A stretch of DNA of 64,000 bases from Labia minor (GCA_963082975.1 OY720350.1:19376910-19440909); one strand, 5' to 3'; counted from the first letter of the stretch, positions 1-12,148 are shown. Notes: generated by a model not told the origin, from the sequence alone. Program-made: numbers and translations.

Positions 1-631
1 ACAACAAATAATTATATTTTTATTTTATCCTCTTTAAAAATTAAAAAAAAATAAATAGTTCGTTGCAAATCATTATCCTTCACATGAGATGTTTATAAAT
101 TTCTATATTATTATTTTATTCCTATTTTTTAAGTATATACTTATTGAATTTATTAATATTAAAAATATATTTTTTTTTTAAAAATAATAATAAATAAACA
201 ATGAAAAAAAAAAATGCTAAACAACCTTTAAGCCCGCATCTTCATGTTAGAGAAAAAGTACCGTTTCATTGACTATCTAAATATTTTTTTTCCGCGACAA
301 AAAAACTAATGGATTAGAAAAGTTTTTTTTTTATATATATATTTCTAAAGATATACAATACCAGTGAATTAAATATTTGACGTTTGGATAATAAAAAATT
401 AAATGAGAAAAGTGAAGTTTTTTTGGAATGAAAATAATGGTTTTTTGATGAAAAAAAAAATAAAATTATGAAATTTTATTATATTTGGGTTGAAAAACTA
501 TTAATAAACTATTAATTTAAATTTATTTTAACACAATAAATATTTGTTTTGTTTATATTTATTTAAATTGAAATAATCAGAGATTACTACTGATTATTAA
601 TATTTATATACTTAAATCTAACAATAAGTAT
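1..631. other. AT-rich non-coding DNA
   Basis: Dominated by A- and T-runs and TA tracts. I see no gene or recognisable repeat. Confidence 0.6.
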
Positions 632-652
632 ATATATCTATCTATCTATCTC
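632..652 (-). repeat. TATC microsatellite, likely LINE 3' tail
   Basis: Short TATC/GATA array lying exactly where the minus-strand LINE fragment ends, as expected for LINE clades whose 3' ends are short tandem repeats rather than poly(A). Confidence 0.55.
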
Positions 653-654
653 TG

Positions 655-1139
655 TGGCTCTACGTAACTCGAAAATTCTTGGCCGCAGCAACCTCGCCCC
701 TCCAAGTATCTCTATTCGGAGCTACAACCCTCCAATCCCTACCCTCTCACGTTCCTTCCTACATTATCCACCCTTAGTCTTCCAAGCGGTCTTTTCCCAC
801 CAATAAATTTTTCGCCATTCTTTCTTCTCCCATTCTAGTCACATGCCCTGCCCATTGTAATCTTCTCGATTTTATAATTCTAACAGATGCATAGAAGTCA
901 TGCAATTCCTCGTTATGGAGTCTCCACCATTCCCCGGTGCCCTCATCTTTCTTTGACCCATAAATGCTTCGCAGAATCTTATTCTCAAATACTCTAAATC
1001 TACTCTCGTCTCCTAAGGTCATAGACCATGCCTCATACCTATTTAATACAACCCGCAGAATAATTGTTTTATATATTTTAATTTTTATCCCCTTTGTGAT
1101 AATAATTTTGACGCGATAAGCCCCTTTACTGCATGGCAT
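655..1139 (-). pseudogene. LINE reverse transcriptase C-terminal fragment
   Basis: On the minus strand the frame from 1139 reads EAWSMT, RVFENKILRSIYG, GEWWRLHNEELHDFY and IIKSRRLQWAGHVTRMGEER. This is the characteristic region after the reverse transcriptase domain in many arthropod non-LTR retrotransposons. Past the listed frame the similarity continues (VDNVGRNVRG) to about 655 with in-frame stops, so the copy is dead. The 5' part is missing. At its 3' end it runs directly into a GATA-type microsatellite (632-652). Confidence 0.75.
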
Positions 1140-2937
1140 ATATAACAGGAATAATATATTAAATAATAAACAATGAATAATATATTGATATGTATAATTA
1201 TTATTTCTTTAATTTATATCAAATATTAATTTTTAATATTTTCATTTTTTTTTAAAAATCTTACCTTAATAAATCTGTTAAAAGTTTTTTATTTTTTGAA
1301 TATAAATCTCTATGACAAAAATAGTAAATAGTATAAATAGCAAAAACCAAGGCCACTATTAAAAAAAAAATCGCTATAACTCAATATGATTTTTTTTCTA
1401 TTCATTCGACTATAACTAATTATTTAATAATAGTACATATCCTTTAAATGTTTTTTTTTTCTTTATACTAATATCACTTAGAATACATCACATATAAAAA
1501 CTAAGTGAAGAATATATAAGAGATCTTTCTGAATTTTTTTTTTTTCATTTCTTTTCATCATTTTTCTTTTAATGCATTTTCTAAGACGATATCTCGAATC
1601 TTCTCAAGTGCTTCAACTATCCCTTTCTTACATCGGTAACTTACAAATCAATTCCAATTCAAAAGAAAAACAAAAAAGAACATGTAACTATTTGTCGATT
1701 ACAACGATCGATAACTTTGATCGTTTTCTCAACCGAAACCGCAAAAAAATCACCTAATACATTCAGATCATTCTTTTTTTATATATATAAACTTCTTTCT
1801 CTCTCTTTCTTCTTATCTCTCTCTCTCTCTCTCTTTGCTGTAGCTGAACAGATGAAGGTCGCCAAAAAATTTCAAATCCGATTCGTTTCATCCATTGAAC
1901 AACCTGAAAGGACATCTACTTGAGAGAGTTTCGGTGACAGTAATGGTTTTTGTTGATATTGCGTGTCACTTTTTCAACGAAATAATGCAATTCCTTTCGC
2001 CAGGTGGACAGGAGAGAATTTGACCTGGTGCCTTATGTGGGTCTTCTGTTCGATACTTTTTAATCTACACCAACCAAAGTTAGAGAGAGAGAGAGAGAAG
2101 TCTAATGATAGTCGAGGTGATCAAGACCGTTTCCTGTTTAAGTGCAATGAAACTTATGCAGGTAGTATTCAATTCAATTTTTTCCTAATTTTAAATTTTT
2201 TTTATTCTTATTTTAATTATCGATATTCACTTTTCGGTTTAATTTTAACTATTATAGTATAATTATCAACTCAAACAAGTAATAAAATAAATTAATTAGC
2301 CCGAAATTTTCACCTATTTTTCAATTTTCAGAATAAATTACTATAAAATTTCAAAAAAAACCTGTTTTTTTTTAATATAAAATAATTATTAACAATTAAA
2401 GATGTATAACAGTATATATTGCAAAATTGATTGAAAAAAAAAAATTAGAAATCCAATTTCTAAAATTTTTCTTATAAATTATTTTAATTCAATTAGTATT
2501 GGTATTAATATATATATTCCATATTTCTAAATATTTATGTTAATATTCTTATAATTATAATATTTTTTATTAATTTTTATATATTAATTCAGATTTCATC
2601 GATAAAAAATAAAAAAAATATTTTTTTTTTAAATAATAATAATAATAATGCATACAATAGCAATTTAAAAGTTTTTAAAAAACTTAAAAACTTTTAAATC
2701 CATAAACCATTAAATATATTTTTATAGACAAATCTTAAAAAAATAATATTTTCAGTGTTTTTATTAAAATTTGTAAAAAATTTAATACCTATATATTTAA
2801 TTGTTATAATAATAAATATACATATATAAATTAAATAACCTTTTATTTTGATTTAAAATATCTAGTTGTATTGATGTAAATATTTCTAACGAATGGTATT
2901 ATTATTATTATTAATAAATAAAAAAAGAAAATGTTTA
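1140..2937. other. AT-rich DNA with one less AT-rich patch
   Basis: Mostly AT-rich. A patch at about 1800-2170 has a CT repeat (1797-1835) and a mixed-composition stretch containing CAGGTGGACAGG. The open frames here are short and repeat-driven. No gene is supported. Confidence 0.5.
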
Positions 2938-3330
2938 TATATACGATATTTTACTTATCTCATCAATTGTGACAAAACTCTTTCCTTTCATTGATCTCTT
3001 CAGTTGGGAATAGGAAAAAGTCGCAGGGATCCAAATCTGGTGAATACGGTGGTTGAGATTATGGTGTTGTTTTGGCCAAAAAATCACGAATAAGCAATGA
3101 TGTGGGAGCTGGTGTATTATCGTGATATAAGATCCATGATTTGTTTTTCCATAATTCCGATCCTTTGAGCCGTATTGCTTCACGCTAAACGTTGCATAAC
3201 TTCCTTGTAGTATTCCTTATTATTTTTTTTTATAAGTAAAAAATCAAAGAACACACAAAACGTGACTAACTTTTCAGTTGTTAAAAACAAACTACTAATT
3301 CAAAATGACTGATAATGTCAACATATGAGT
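2938..3330 (-). pseudogene. Mariner transposase remnant (C-terminal half)
   Basis: Read on the minus strand with frame changes, it gives segments resembling FLAKN, a PYSPDL-type block followed by DFFLF, then LKRSMKGKSFVTIDEI. This is the C-terminal catalytic region of mariner transposases, with the third catalytic Asp of the D,D34D triad in the PDL-x-P-CD motif. The intact tail frame is 2935-3183; upstream parts are frameshifted. No N-terminal half is visible. Confidence 0.75.
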
Positions 3331-3589
3331 ACCAACATAACAAAACAGAAATTTCAATAATCGATTGTACACAGCTGGCGAAAATTTAAAATTCACCTTT
3401 TCTTTTCAACAGACTCGTATATAAGTTTATTAATTAATTTCTAAATGTACGATTTTTGTTTAATTATAAAGATAGATGAATAAATATATACTATATTCTT
3501 TAAAAAAAATATAATAAAATATATTATTTTTTGTTATTCAAATAAATTACAATGATATTAAGGGTTAATGTTAACCTTAAAGCCCTCTC

Positions 3590-4490
3590 TAGAAATTAAT
3601 TGATCAAGATCTTCGGAAAAAATAAAATCTACCCTTCTTCCGGTTATGTACTTGTCGATAATATTTTGAAACTGAAAATATGCAGTTCACTTGTCCACCC
3701 GGCATGCACTTTGATTCTCCAATTACATCATAAGCAACATTTCCGGTCACTGAGGATATATGCAATCTGGTTGCAATCGGGCCCCCCCGCGGCCATATGC
3801 CCAGCGGCCCCAGGAGCCAGTCACAGCTGCCCTCCAAGGAACCATATACCCACCACCTGGTCCTCCTCCTTCTGCGTCTTCGGGGTCTGCTGCGCCTCGA
3901 GGATCAAGAAGAGGCTGTTTTTGTTCACCTACCTACTTTGCCAAATGCCAGCGGACAAGTCATTATCTTGATTGCTCGAAAATTTCAAGGCTCTTTTCGC
4001 ATTTCCTGTTCTTCTATAAGCTACAATGTTTCTTTTTCATGATCCTATCATCAAGTTCACTGCCAAGGTTTTTCGCGATATCTTTCTTCAATCTTATCCA
4101 GAGCTGCCCTGCCAACTTGTTTCTTGGGACACAATACAACATACCTTCAAATTCAATGCCCCTCAGGCGGATTGCTTTAATTGAATCCACCACCCAAGTG
4201 AACCTTTTTTTTCGAGGGTGGAAAGAAGAAGAAGAGGGGTGCAAGGTGTGTATTTTTTTTTTTCTGTGCAGATGCACCACTGGTTTTATTTTGTTGCTTT
4301 TCGGACGGGTGGGTGGCACCCGGGCGCGTGGCATACCACGTGTCATCACGTGCTGGACCATCATCAAGGAAATAGCCTGTCGGAAATATCCGACCCTAAA
4401 TTGCATGAGCAAATATGCAACTTCACGGATGAACTTTTCAATATCCTGTTTTCATTCATCTTCATCATCACGAAAGATGAAAACATTTAG
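3590..4490. promoter_or_regulatory. GC-richer island, candidate distal regulatory module
   Basis: A sharply bounded island of mixed composition inside AT-rich DNA. It has overlapping open frames up to 245 codons, but none shows a recognisable domain or consistent coding pattern, and several are open on both strands. Two CACGTG E-boxes lie 10 bp apart (4337-4342, 4347-4352) and a CACCTG at 3854-3859. Called candidate regulatory DNA by composition and sites only; an exon of an unknown gene cannot be excluded. Confidence 0.35.
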
Positions 4491-5020
4491 AAAATAAACA
4501 AATAAAAATCAAATGAATTTTAAAAGTAGAAATAAATCAGAATATATATCGAAAGGATAGAAGAATTACATTTAATAACAAAATTATTTTTATATAAAAA
4601 TAAAATTTATAATTTTCAAAGAAATTTTCAATAAAATTCAGAATAGCACACACTTTCATTAATGTATTATAAATAAATAATATTTTTTTTTTATATTTTA
4701 AAGCCAAATATTTAATACAGGGACATATGTAAAATATTATTATATATTTACATATATTAAAATGAAATTTATTTTTTTATAAAATTTATATTTTTTAAAT
4801 CAATAGATAATTTACAATTATTTTTTTTTTTTTTTTGTAGATGATTAAAATGATTAATTTTATCAAAAAATTGGGTATTCCTATATTGTATAGTATATTT
4901 AAAATATACTTGTAGTATTGTGTAGTTTTTATTTTTTCTTATTCTTACTATACAAAATATTAACGAACACGAAAAAAGAAATTCTAACAGTAGATTTTAG
5001 TTGTCGGGACATGAAAAAGT

Positions 5021-5250
5021 ACTGAAACGCGTTCCGGTTCTGAAAAAAAGGTAAGGGAACGTCGTTCCCCCGCGTTCCCCTTGCCAATACACCACTGTCT
5101 TTTATTATTTAATTGATTATTTTTTAAATTTTTATATTATTTTATATTTTATTTTATTTTTTTATTTTATATAATTATAAATCACATCATTCGGTTCTGA
5201 AAAAAGGTAAGGGAACGTCGTTTCCCCGCGTTCCCCTCTCAATACTCCAC
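5021..5250. repeat. Two direct copies of a hAT-like element end
   Basis: A motif containing GGTTCTGAAAAAAGGTAAGG, then GGGAACGTCGTTCCCCCGCG and ending in CAATACACCACTG, occurs at about 5034-5097. It recurs at about 5191-5253 with small differences (CAATACTCCACTG). The CACCACTG ending resembles hAT-type element ends. The spacer is AT-rich. Only ends are seen, no transposase. Confidence 0.45.
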
Positions 5251-5429
5251 TGTATATTAGAAATTAAATTTAAATTTTTTTTTTTAGAATTTATTGAAAA
5301 TAATTAAATAAAAAAATAATTTTTGCTAAATTTATGATGGTCATTATTATTTATTTTCCTTGGAATGAATGTTTATGTTTTTTTGTATATATCCATTGGA
5401 CTTAATGTACTTGTAGATAAGAATAAGAG

Positions 5430-5930
5430 AGATTCGAGTGTTGTCAGGTGATCAGTGTCAAGTTGAATGGTTATGTCAACAGTCCGGATTGAAAGGCTTC
5501 CAGTGTCCCACTGGCCTATTGACAACGGGTAATCGCTATTCAACCCTCTCTTGGAACATTTTTCGCCATGGCCATCTCAGGATATCTGGGCAGCTGGCAC
5601 GAGCGATTGGGCGCGTGGAGCCCGTTTAAAAGGCCCGGTGTGGCACGCGTGCCACGTGCCAGGCGGGCGCCAGGTGGTTGCCAATCGGCTGCTGGCTGCT
5701 TTCTGCTGCTGCTGGACCACTGCGAAGGACTTCCGCCTGCTTGGATGAAGACCACGTGTTGCTTCCTTAAGGATGCCAACTTGCCCCCGTCATCCTCCTC
5801 CCTCGACTCGATAAACATCCTGCAATAATTTGTAGTGCCTGATATCAAAACAACCAAAATGGTGGCGTTTATTTAGGTGGCTGCACCAAAAGGAAAGAAT
5901 ATTAATAATGAACCTTCCTCAACATCTGCC
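5430..5930. promoter_or_regulatory. GC-rich island with overlapping HES palindromes
   Basis: GGCACGCGTGCC (5642-5653) overlaps a CACGTG at 5653-5658, so two bHLH-Orange-type sites share bases. CAGGTG follows at 5671-5676 and another CACGTG at 5753-5758. The frames over the island are short and open on both strands without a recognisable domain, so I read it as a candidate cis-regulatory module. Confidence 0.45.
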
Positions 5931-6071
5931 TAGAATTAAAAGATTTCAAAACACAATCTCTTCTTTTTTTTATTTTTTTTTTTTTGTTAAAATATAAGTG
6001 AAAAAAAATATTATAAAGAAGTATTTTAAATAATTAATTTAATTTACAAGAAAAAAAAATCAACATCTTTT

Positions 6072-6102
<31 letters not shown>

Positions 6103-6104
6103 TT

Positions 6105-6420
6105 ACTTAAGCCTTCTTCTTAACCATTTTCGGATTTAGTCCTCTTCTTATTATTTCCAGATTTCTCTATCATTTTTACCGACCGACGATAGTAAGGGAA
6201 GTATTGTTATTTTAGAATTCGCAATTGAATGATTAGGGATATTTAAGCCATGAAAGGCCACGTTGGCTAAACGGGTTTGATAGAGTATATGGGAAAGATT
6301 TTAACGTTGAATAGATAGGATTTTTTAGGGTTAGAGACGTGATTTCTTCAATTGAAGGCGAGGAAAAGTCGTAACTTACTTGAACAGGGTTGTTTCCCTG
6401 AAGTGGATCATGTGATTTAT
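6105..6420. other. Mixed-composition patch with a family 1 end fragment
   Basis: Less AT-rich than its flanks. 6176-6211 is a solo left end of the family 1 repeat (ACCGACCGACGATAGTAAGG), after which similarity stops. The remainder is unrecognised and ends at an ATT microsatellite (6418-6441). Confidence 0.5.
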
Positions 6421-7400
6421 TATTATTATTATTATTATTATTTCTCTCTCTATTAATATATTTTATAAAAGAAAAAACAATTCAGGTCATTAATAAATAA
6501 ATAACATCAACTATAATAAAATAAATAAATAAACAAATAAATAAATATTTAAATATTATTTTTCCATTTTTAATTTTTTAATTTTCCATTTTTTTTTTTA
6601 ACTTTAACATAAAATAAAAATATTTCTAATACAATGAGACAAATACTTGTACATATTTATTCATTTTTATTATAAAATTTTTCTCAACTTCACTTGGCGT
6701 CTGTCTGTCCGGTGTCTGTCCCTATTAGAAAAACGTTATTTTAAAAAGTTTTTTTATAATTATATTTTTTTATTTTTAATGTATCATTTATACATATAAT
6801 ATTTATATTATTTTAGTATTATAAAAAAACATTATTTGCTTACATATCCAAATATAACTATAAAATATTTACCTATGCAAATTACATATAGATACTATAA
6901 ATTTTATAAGAAACTAATCTATTAATAATATAATATATATATATAAATCAATATTTATTGAATATTTTTGAAATAATTTATTTTGATTCAAATTCTAAAT
7001 AAAAAATCTCCCAATATACCCCTTATAGTCATCTGTTTTCATTTAATAGAATAATAATTAATTTAAATATCTTTTATCAAAAAAAAAATATTCTTGGTGT
7101 AAGGATGAAGGGATCCTATCATCCAAATGAATCTTTCTATCAAGTCATCTGCAATCAACCTACAGGTAGATTTTAATTAAATCTTAAGATTAGAGAAAAT
7201 GAATTAATTATATAAATATTAATTATAAAATATTCTTAAAATAGATTTCAGTTACAAAAAATAAACTTTATTTTAAAATTTTTATATATGACTATATATA
7301 TGTATTATTATATAAATTATAAGTTAAATTTAAATACCTATTGAGACGATCATTAAAAAAAACAATTACCTATATTTTCGTTGTAATCACAATTTTCCTT
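6421..7400. other. AT-rich non-coding DNA
   Basis: TA-rich DNA with a short GTCTGTC-type repeat at about 6699-6720, perhaps a remnant of a dispersed element. Nothing else is recognised. Confidence 0.5.
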
Positions 7401-7870
7401 TTTTACTATCTGGCCAAGATTACGAAAAAACGGTTTGAGCTAGAATCATGAAATTTGGTATACGGGCATTATTCAAAATTCATAGTTTTCTATCAACTTT
7501 TGAGAAATGTAGCTCAACCGGAAGAGGGTCATTACTTACAACGTTTTGATTTTTTTTCCTCTAAAGTGACGGTAAAAATAAAGATATTTGCTTGATAGTT
7601 TTTCACATTGTATAAAACTGCTATATATAGAATTTCAGCTTAGTTGAATCATTGAAAGTATCGTAATTAATTTTTTAACACTGCAAATCACGCGCCTACA
7701 CGTGACGAGGTGCCATCAACAAAGACCCAAACACGCGCTGGTTTAATAAATATTATTGATTAATTTTAATTTATAATTTATAATTAATTAAATTTAATTT
7801 AAATATAATATATGTTAATTAATCCATTTCATATTGCGAAATAGTCGAGTGGAGTCACTCCAGCTCATTT
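7401..7870 (+). mobile_element. Family 2 HINE-like element (copy a)
   Basis: Starts TTTTTACTATC and ends with GCGAAATAGTCGAG plus a small hairpin (TGGAG-TCA-CTCCA) and CTCATTT. Internal sequence matches copy b almost base for base, including ATCATGAAATTTGGTATACG and AACCGGAAGAGG. It lacks the TG microsatellite part of copies b and c. Non-coding. Confidence 0.65.
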
Positions 7871-8276
7871 CATTTATTATATATATTATTCATAGTATTT
7901 ATTAAAACAGTGGCGCAACCAGGGGGGGGGTTTTGGGGGTTAAAACCCCCCCCAGGAGAGAAAAAAATATAAATTGCTGTATATTATGTACTATATTACA
8001 AATAGAAAAGAAAAAAAAATTCTTACAGTATAACTTAGTGCATAATAAGTAAGTTTATTTTATTTTAAAAACATTTTAACAAAAATAAAAATTGCTTATT
8101 TTTTCGTACAGAATTAAATATAAGAAATAAAAAATTATTTTATTATTTCTCCCAGTGGCGCAACCAGGGGGGTTTTGGGGGTTATAACCTCCCCCCTCCC
8201 TCAGGAGAGAAAAAAATATTAAAATTGCTGTATATTATGTATTATATTACAAATAGAAAAGAAAAAATATAATCCT

Positions 8277-8900
8277 TTTTACCGACCGACGATAGTAAGG
8301 GAGGTATTGTTTTCACACCAAATTTCACATGTGGAGATTTTTACATATCTCCACGAATCATGCATTTTCTAAACAGAAAAAAGTATTTTTAGCATGATGT
8401 CTGTCCGTCCGTCCGTATAGATGTGTACAGCCTGAACGGCTCAACCGATTTTGATGAAATTTGGTATATTTACTTAATGCATCAGTGGGATGAATTGATC
8501 AACTTTTGGTGCAATTCCGGAAACCGGAAGTGGTAGTATTAGCGATCGACGATAGGAAGGAAAGGGTTATTTTCACACCAAAGGAGATTTTTTTATATAT
8601 CACCACGAATCATGCACTTTGTATTGGTTTTATCCTCGAGAAAAATCATATTTATTAGTTTTTTCTTGATTTAAAATTATATGACGTCATCCAGCCATTC
8701 ATGACGTCACAGCCTGGTCTTGCATATATATTATAAATAAAATAAAATTAAAAATGTTTATATTTATTATTTATGTATCCATATCTGTTTTTTATTACAT
8801 TAATAGATATATTAAAATTAATTGAAATTGTTTCTGTAGCTGGAAATTAATTTATTTCAAACAGTCGGTCGGTTCGGACCTGGCCACAGGTCAACTTATT
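8277..8900 (+). mobile_element. Family 1 HINE-like element (copy A)
   Basis: Near-complete copy. Left end TTTTACCGACCGAC; 10-bp inverse GTCGGTCGGT near the right end, followed by the hairpin GACCTGGCCACAGGTC and AACTTATT. It contains the GTCC microsatellite, the duplicated CACGAATCATGCA module (second one shortened) and two TGACGTCA octamers (8682-8689, 8702-8709). Non-coding. Confidence 0.75.
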
Positions 8901-9242
8901 TTATTTGAAAAAAAAAATTCTTAAAGTAAAACTTAGTGTATAGTAAGTAAGTTTATTTTATTTTAAAAAAATTTTAACAAAAATAAAAATGCTTATTTTT
9001 TCGTACAGAATTTAATATAAGAAATAAAAAAAATTTTTTATTATTTCTCCTAAATCATGAAAAACAAAAGACTTAACATAAAATTACTAGATGATTGTGA
9101 AATTTTCCAATTTGACTATTATTTAAATATAAAATAAATAAAAATATTACTCAAATTCTAAATATTTTTTATTAATAATACATTAATTGCTAATTTCATA
9201 AAAATTATGAAGCGAAGACTATTTTTTTTAAAATGGAAACGG

Positions 9243-10424
9243 GTAAAAATCCCTAAAGGAAAAAATCCAGTCAAAAATCCCTAAAAAGAAAAATCCCTAA
9301 GACCGAAAATCCCTGAATAAAAATATCATTGACTGAAAAAATCCCAAAAAGAAAAAATCACTAAAATCAAAATTTTTCATTTTTGTATTAATTTTAATTA
9401 TGATTAAGAAAATTTAAATACAAGGTGAGCATGACACCCAGTTGCCTGAGACACGACCTCCCAAGGAGGTAAACAGGCCTGGACCGAAAGTAGGGAAACA
9501 TAGGTCAAAAAATACATACATAGGGCCCACACACATGATTTAGGGATGTCAAATTCGTATGTAAAATAAAGGGAATTTACTCAAATTCCGTTTATTAGCA
9601 TACGTTTTAATAGCTTAATGATTCCAAATACAAAATACACCATTTGCACCGTATATTTCTCCAGGGAATATATAACGCAATTTGTCAAATTTACTATCAT
9701 CAGAGGTTGTCTTTTTCATTTTGCTCAATGCATTTATAGAAACATCAAATCAATGCCAGAAGTTTTGAAGCTCTATAATGATATAGACAACTCCACTCAT
9801 TTACGAACTCTTGCAGCTTTGGTTTTGGTACCACCATCAAAAGTCATTGTAGCCTACCAAGCATTAGCCGGACGACCAACAGGGTAAAAATTCGTGATCT
9901 TTTTTCTTACTTCGAGCGCACTTGGCTAGGTGAACAATTTTTGGCTGGCTTTTATGACCCCGAATTCGACATTGGAACATTGGAACATCTACGATGCCAC
10001 TTTGATGAGTTTGCCTCGAACAAACAATTCATTGGAAGGTTACAACAATGCTCTTCGTTCACGCTTAGGAGGTAAAAAGACATCTGTATGGGACCTGATT
10101 AAGCAAATCCATATTGAGCATAACCTTATCTCTTTGGAAATCTGTCGTGATGTTCGTGGTAAGAAGCCTGATCCACCAAGGAAACGATTCCGCGACTCGC
10201 ATGATGAGCTTCTGACCATAATGAAGGCAAACCATGAAAAATGGGACGCTAAAAAACCAGATGGAACAGATGTGATGACACCAAGCATGATGTATAACTA
10301 CCTTATTCAAGTCTCTTCGGCTATTCATTATTAAATAAGTAAAAAAAATTAGGGAAATTTTTTATTTAGAGATTTATTTTTTTAGAGATATTTTACGTAG
10401 GGATTTTTTCTTAGGGATTTTTAC
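9243..10424 (+). pseudogene. MULE transposase remnant with its ends
   Basis: Frames at 9618-9887 and 9930-10334, plus a shifted segment between them, read GCLFHFAQCIYRNI, ALVLVPPSKVIVAYQAL, YFERTWLG, LPRTNNSLEGYNNALRSRLG and WDLIKQIHIEH. These are the conserved blocks of the C-terminal part of the MULE transposase family common in insects (often with FLYWCH domains). Stops and frame changes make it dead, and the N-terminal catalytic part is absent. Both ends carry GTAAAAATCCCTAA in inverse orientation, with further AATCCCTAA copies just inside. No target duplication is visible. Confidence 0.75.
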
Positions 10425-10439
10425 ATGATTTCTTTCAAA

Positions 10440-10943
10440 ATATCCTGCCACTACGGACGGACGAAAAGATTTCGAAATCTTAAAGTAGTTTTTTATAAAT
10501 AACTCCTTTATTATTATGTTTAGGTAAAAATGAATATAATGAAACTTTTAGTAAATTCGATTGCCTATAAATTTAATACGATAGTATAATTCTCATAAAA
10601 ATCGGTATTTATTGAGAAAATCAATAAAATGTGCTTTGATACTTTAAAAAAATTAGGGATTAAACTAACCTTACTTATGGTCCGATCTTGTCCAAAAACA
10701 ATCCAATCCCCGCCCAACATTCGCAAAAAAAAACATCTAAATATCAAATTTCAAGACAATATCTCATTTTGTCTATAATTGTCGGTAATCTCGGTAACGA
10801 ACGGCCGGCCGGTTCAAAAAAATTTTTTTGCAGTTTTGGATTCAGAACCGTCTGAAAAGTGGAAATCTCGAATAATCTCGGAGAAAAAATTTTCAAAATT
10901 TTCCGACCATCGTATAAGCTATCCTCATTCCATGAGGAAAGCT
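10440..10943 (+). mobile_element. Possible Helitron-type element end
   Basis: A non-coding block with GGACGGACG and CGGCCGGCCGG motifs. It ends in an 11-bp stem hairpin with one mismatch (10917-10943, core TCCTCA-TTCCA-TGAGGA) and CTAAAA. A 3' hairpin next to CTRR is a Helitron hallmark. No 5' TC end or Rep/helicase was identified. Confidence 0.35.
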
Positions 10944-11198
10944 AAAATGATTTACTTATAGCTGGAAAAAATATTTTCTTTCTAAAACTGTGAATACGAG
11001 TAAATAAAATACAAAATTAAATTTTTTTGGCAGATTTTGTAAAATCAGTGTTTCATTTACAAAACTTTTTTAAATATTTAATATAAAAAAAAAATCTTAA
11101 TGAAAATTTGTCTTTGAGACAGACCGGGGGGGGGGGCATAGGAAGGTGGAGCGGCTAGTCAAAACCCCCCCCAGGATCAAATCCTGGTTGCGCCACTG

Positions 11199-12148
11199 AT
11201 TAAAAGCTCTTCCTTATTCGAATTGTATATATTTGTAAAAATTATAATAAATAAGTAATATTTTTAAAGAATAAAATCTATCATATTAATATATCATACA
11301 AATGTATAACTTAATTTAGAAAATATTAACAAATGTAGGGTATAATAATATTGACCATAAATTTTTCTTTATTTTCCTTGAGGGATTTTTTTTTTTATGA
11401 TATTATTTTATATTTTCGAAAATTTGTATAATCATCCTGGTATGAAGGGGTTATTCCCGTTATTGTGTAATTTTTTCATTGTTTTAATTGACTTATTTGC
11501 TACCGTAACCTTCTCATAAAAAACAAAAATAAAATAAAAATAAAAAATATGGTGGGAATTTTATTACCCATCTAAAAGGTGAATTAATAGATAGGTTGGC
11601 TTTTTTACTTTTGTTAAAATTAGGTCAGTAAGGGAATATTTCTGCCACCGGCTACTGTCTTATTATTTTGGTATCTATTAATTTTATGAATAGATATAAT
11701 CAAAATGTCCCACCTAATTTGTCCCTTACGGGCAGAGAACATCCCACAAAAAGATTAATAACCCATTCTTTTTAGTTTTTGAAATGGTAACAACGCAACG
11801 ATTGTGAATTGTGTTTTTTTTTTAATTTTATTTTTGGTCTTCATTTGTTGTCCTTTAAATATAGCAATATGAGTCAATTTTTCTCGGTCTTAGGTGTCAG
11901 AGGAAGGAGAACAGGCGCCTTTGTCTCTGCCCTGGTCTTTTCCCTTATCCTTGACTTCCCTCAAATTCCTTCGCCAACTATTTAGCACCATTCATTAGGA
12001 GATTCAGTGAAATTACTAATGAGTGCATACTTTACTCTTCTGATTCCCCTTCATTCAAGACTAAAAATAAACATCGAATTCATTTTTAACTTTTCTAAAT
12101 TTCTAAGTAAATATACCTACATACCGTTTATATACCAGATATATTATT
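11199..12148. other. AT-rich DNA with a mixed patch at 11430-12000
   Basis: The patch contains GGCAGAGAACATCCC and AGGAAGGAGAACAGGCGCC stretches but no recognisable coding region. Candidate regulatory DNA at best. Confidence 0.35.

Larger units (their letters stand above)
7908..11198. mobile_element. Composite hAT-like element with nested insertions
   Basis: CAGTGGCGCAACCAGG at 7908 is matched in inverse by CCTGGTTGCGCCACTG ending at 11198; these are hAT-type inverted ends about 3.3 kb apart. A unit of about 245 bp (7908-8152) is repeated directly from 8153. A family 1 element (8277-8900) interrupts the second unit, which resumes at about 8911 and stops at 9053. A MULE remnant (9243-10424) and a Helitron-like end (about 10440-10943) lie further inside. 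G- and C-runs next to both ends form a further inverted pair. No hAT transposase is left. Confidence 0.55.

Noticed and set aside
3760-4497. 245-codon + frame, the second longest in the window
   Set aside because: No recognisable domain, low-complexity Ser and Phe runs, and the same stretch is open on other frames and strands; it contains clustered E-boxes instead.
5034-5253. Pair of direct repeats as LTRs of a retrotransposon
   Set aside because: Only about 160 bp apart, about 63 bp long, no TG..CA ends, primer site or polypurine tract.
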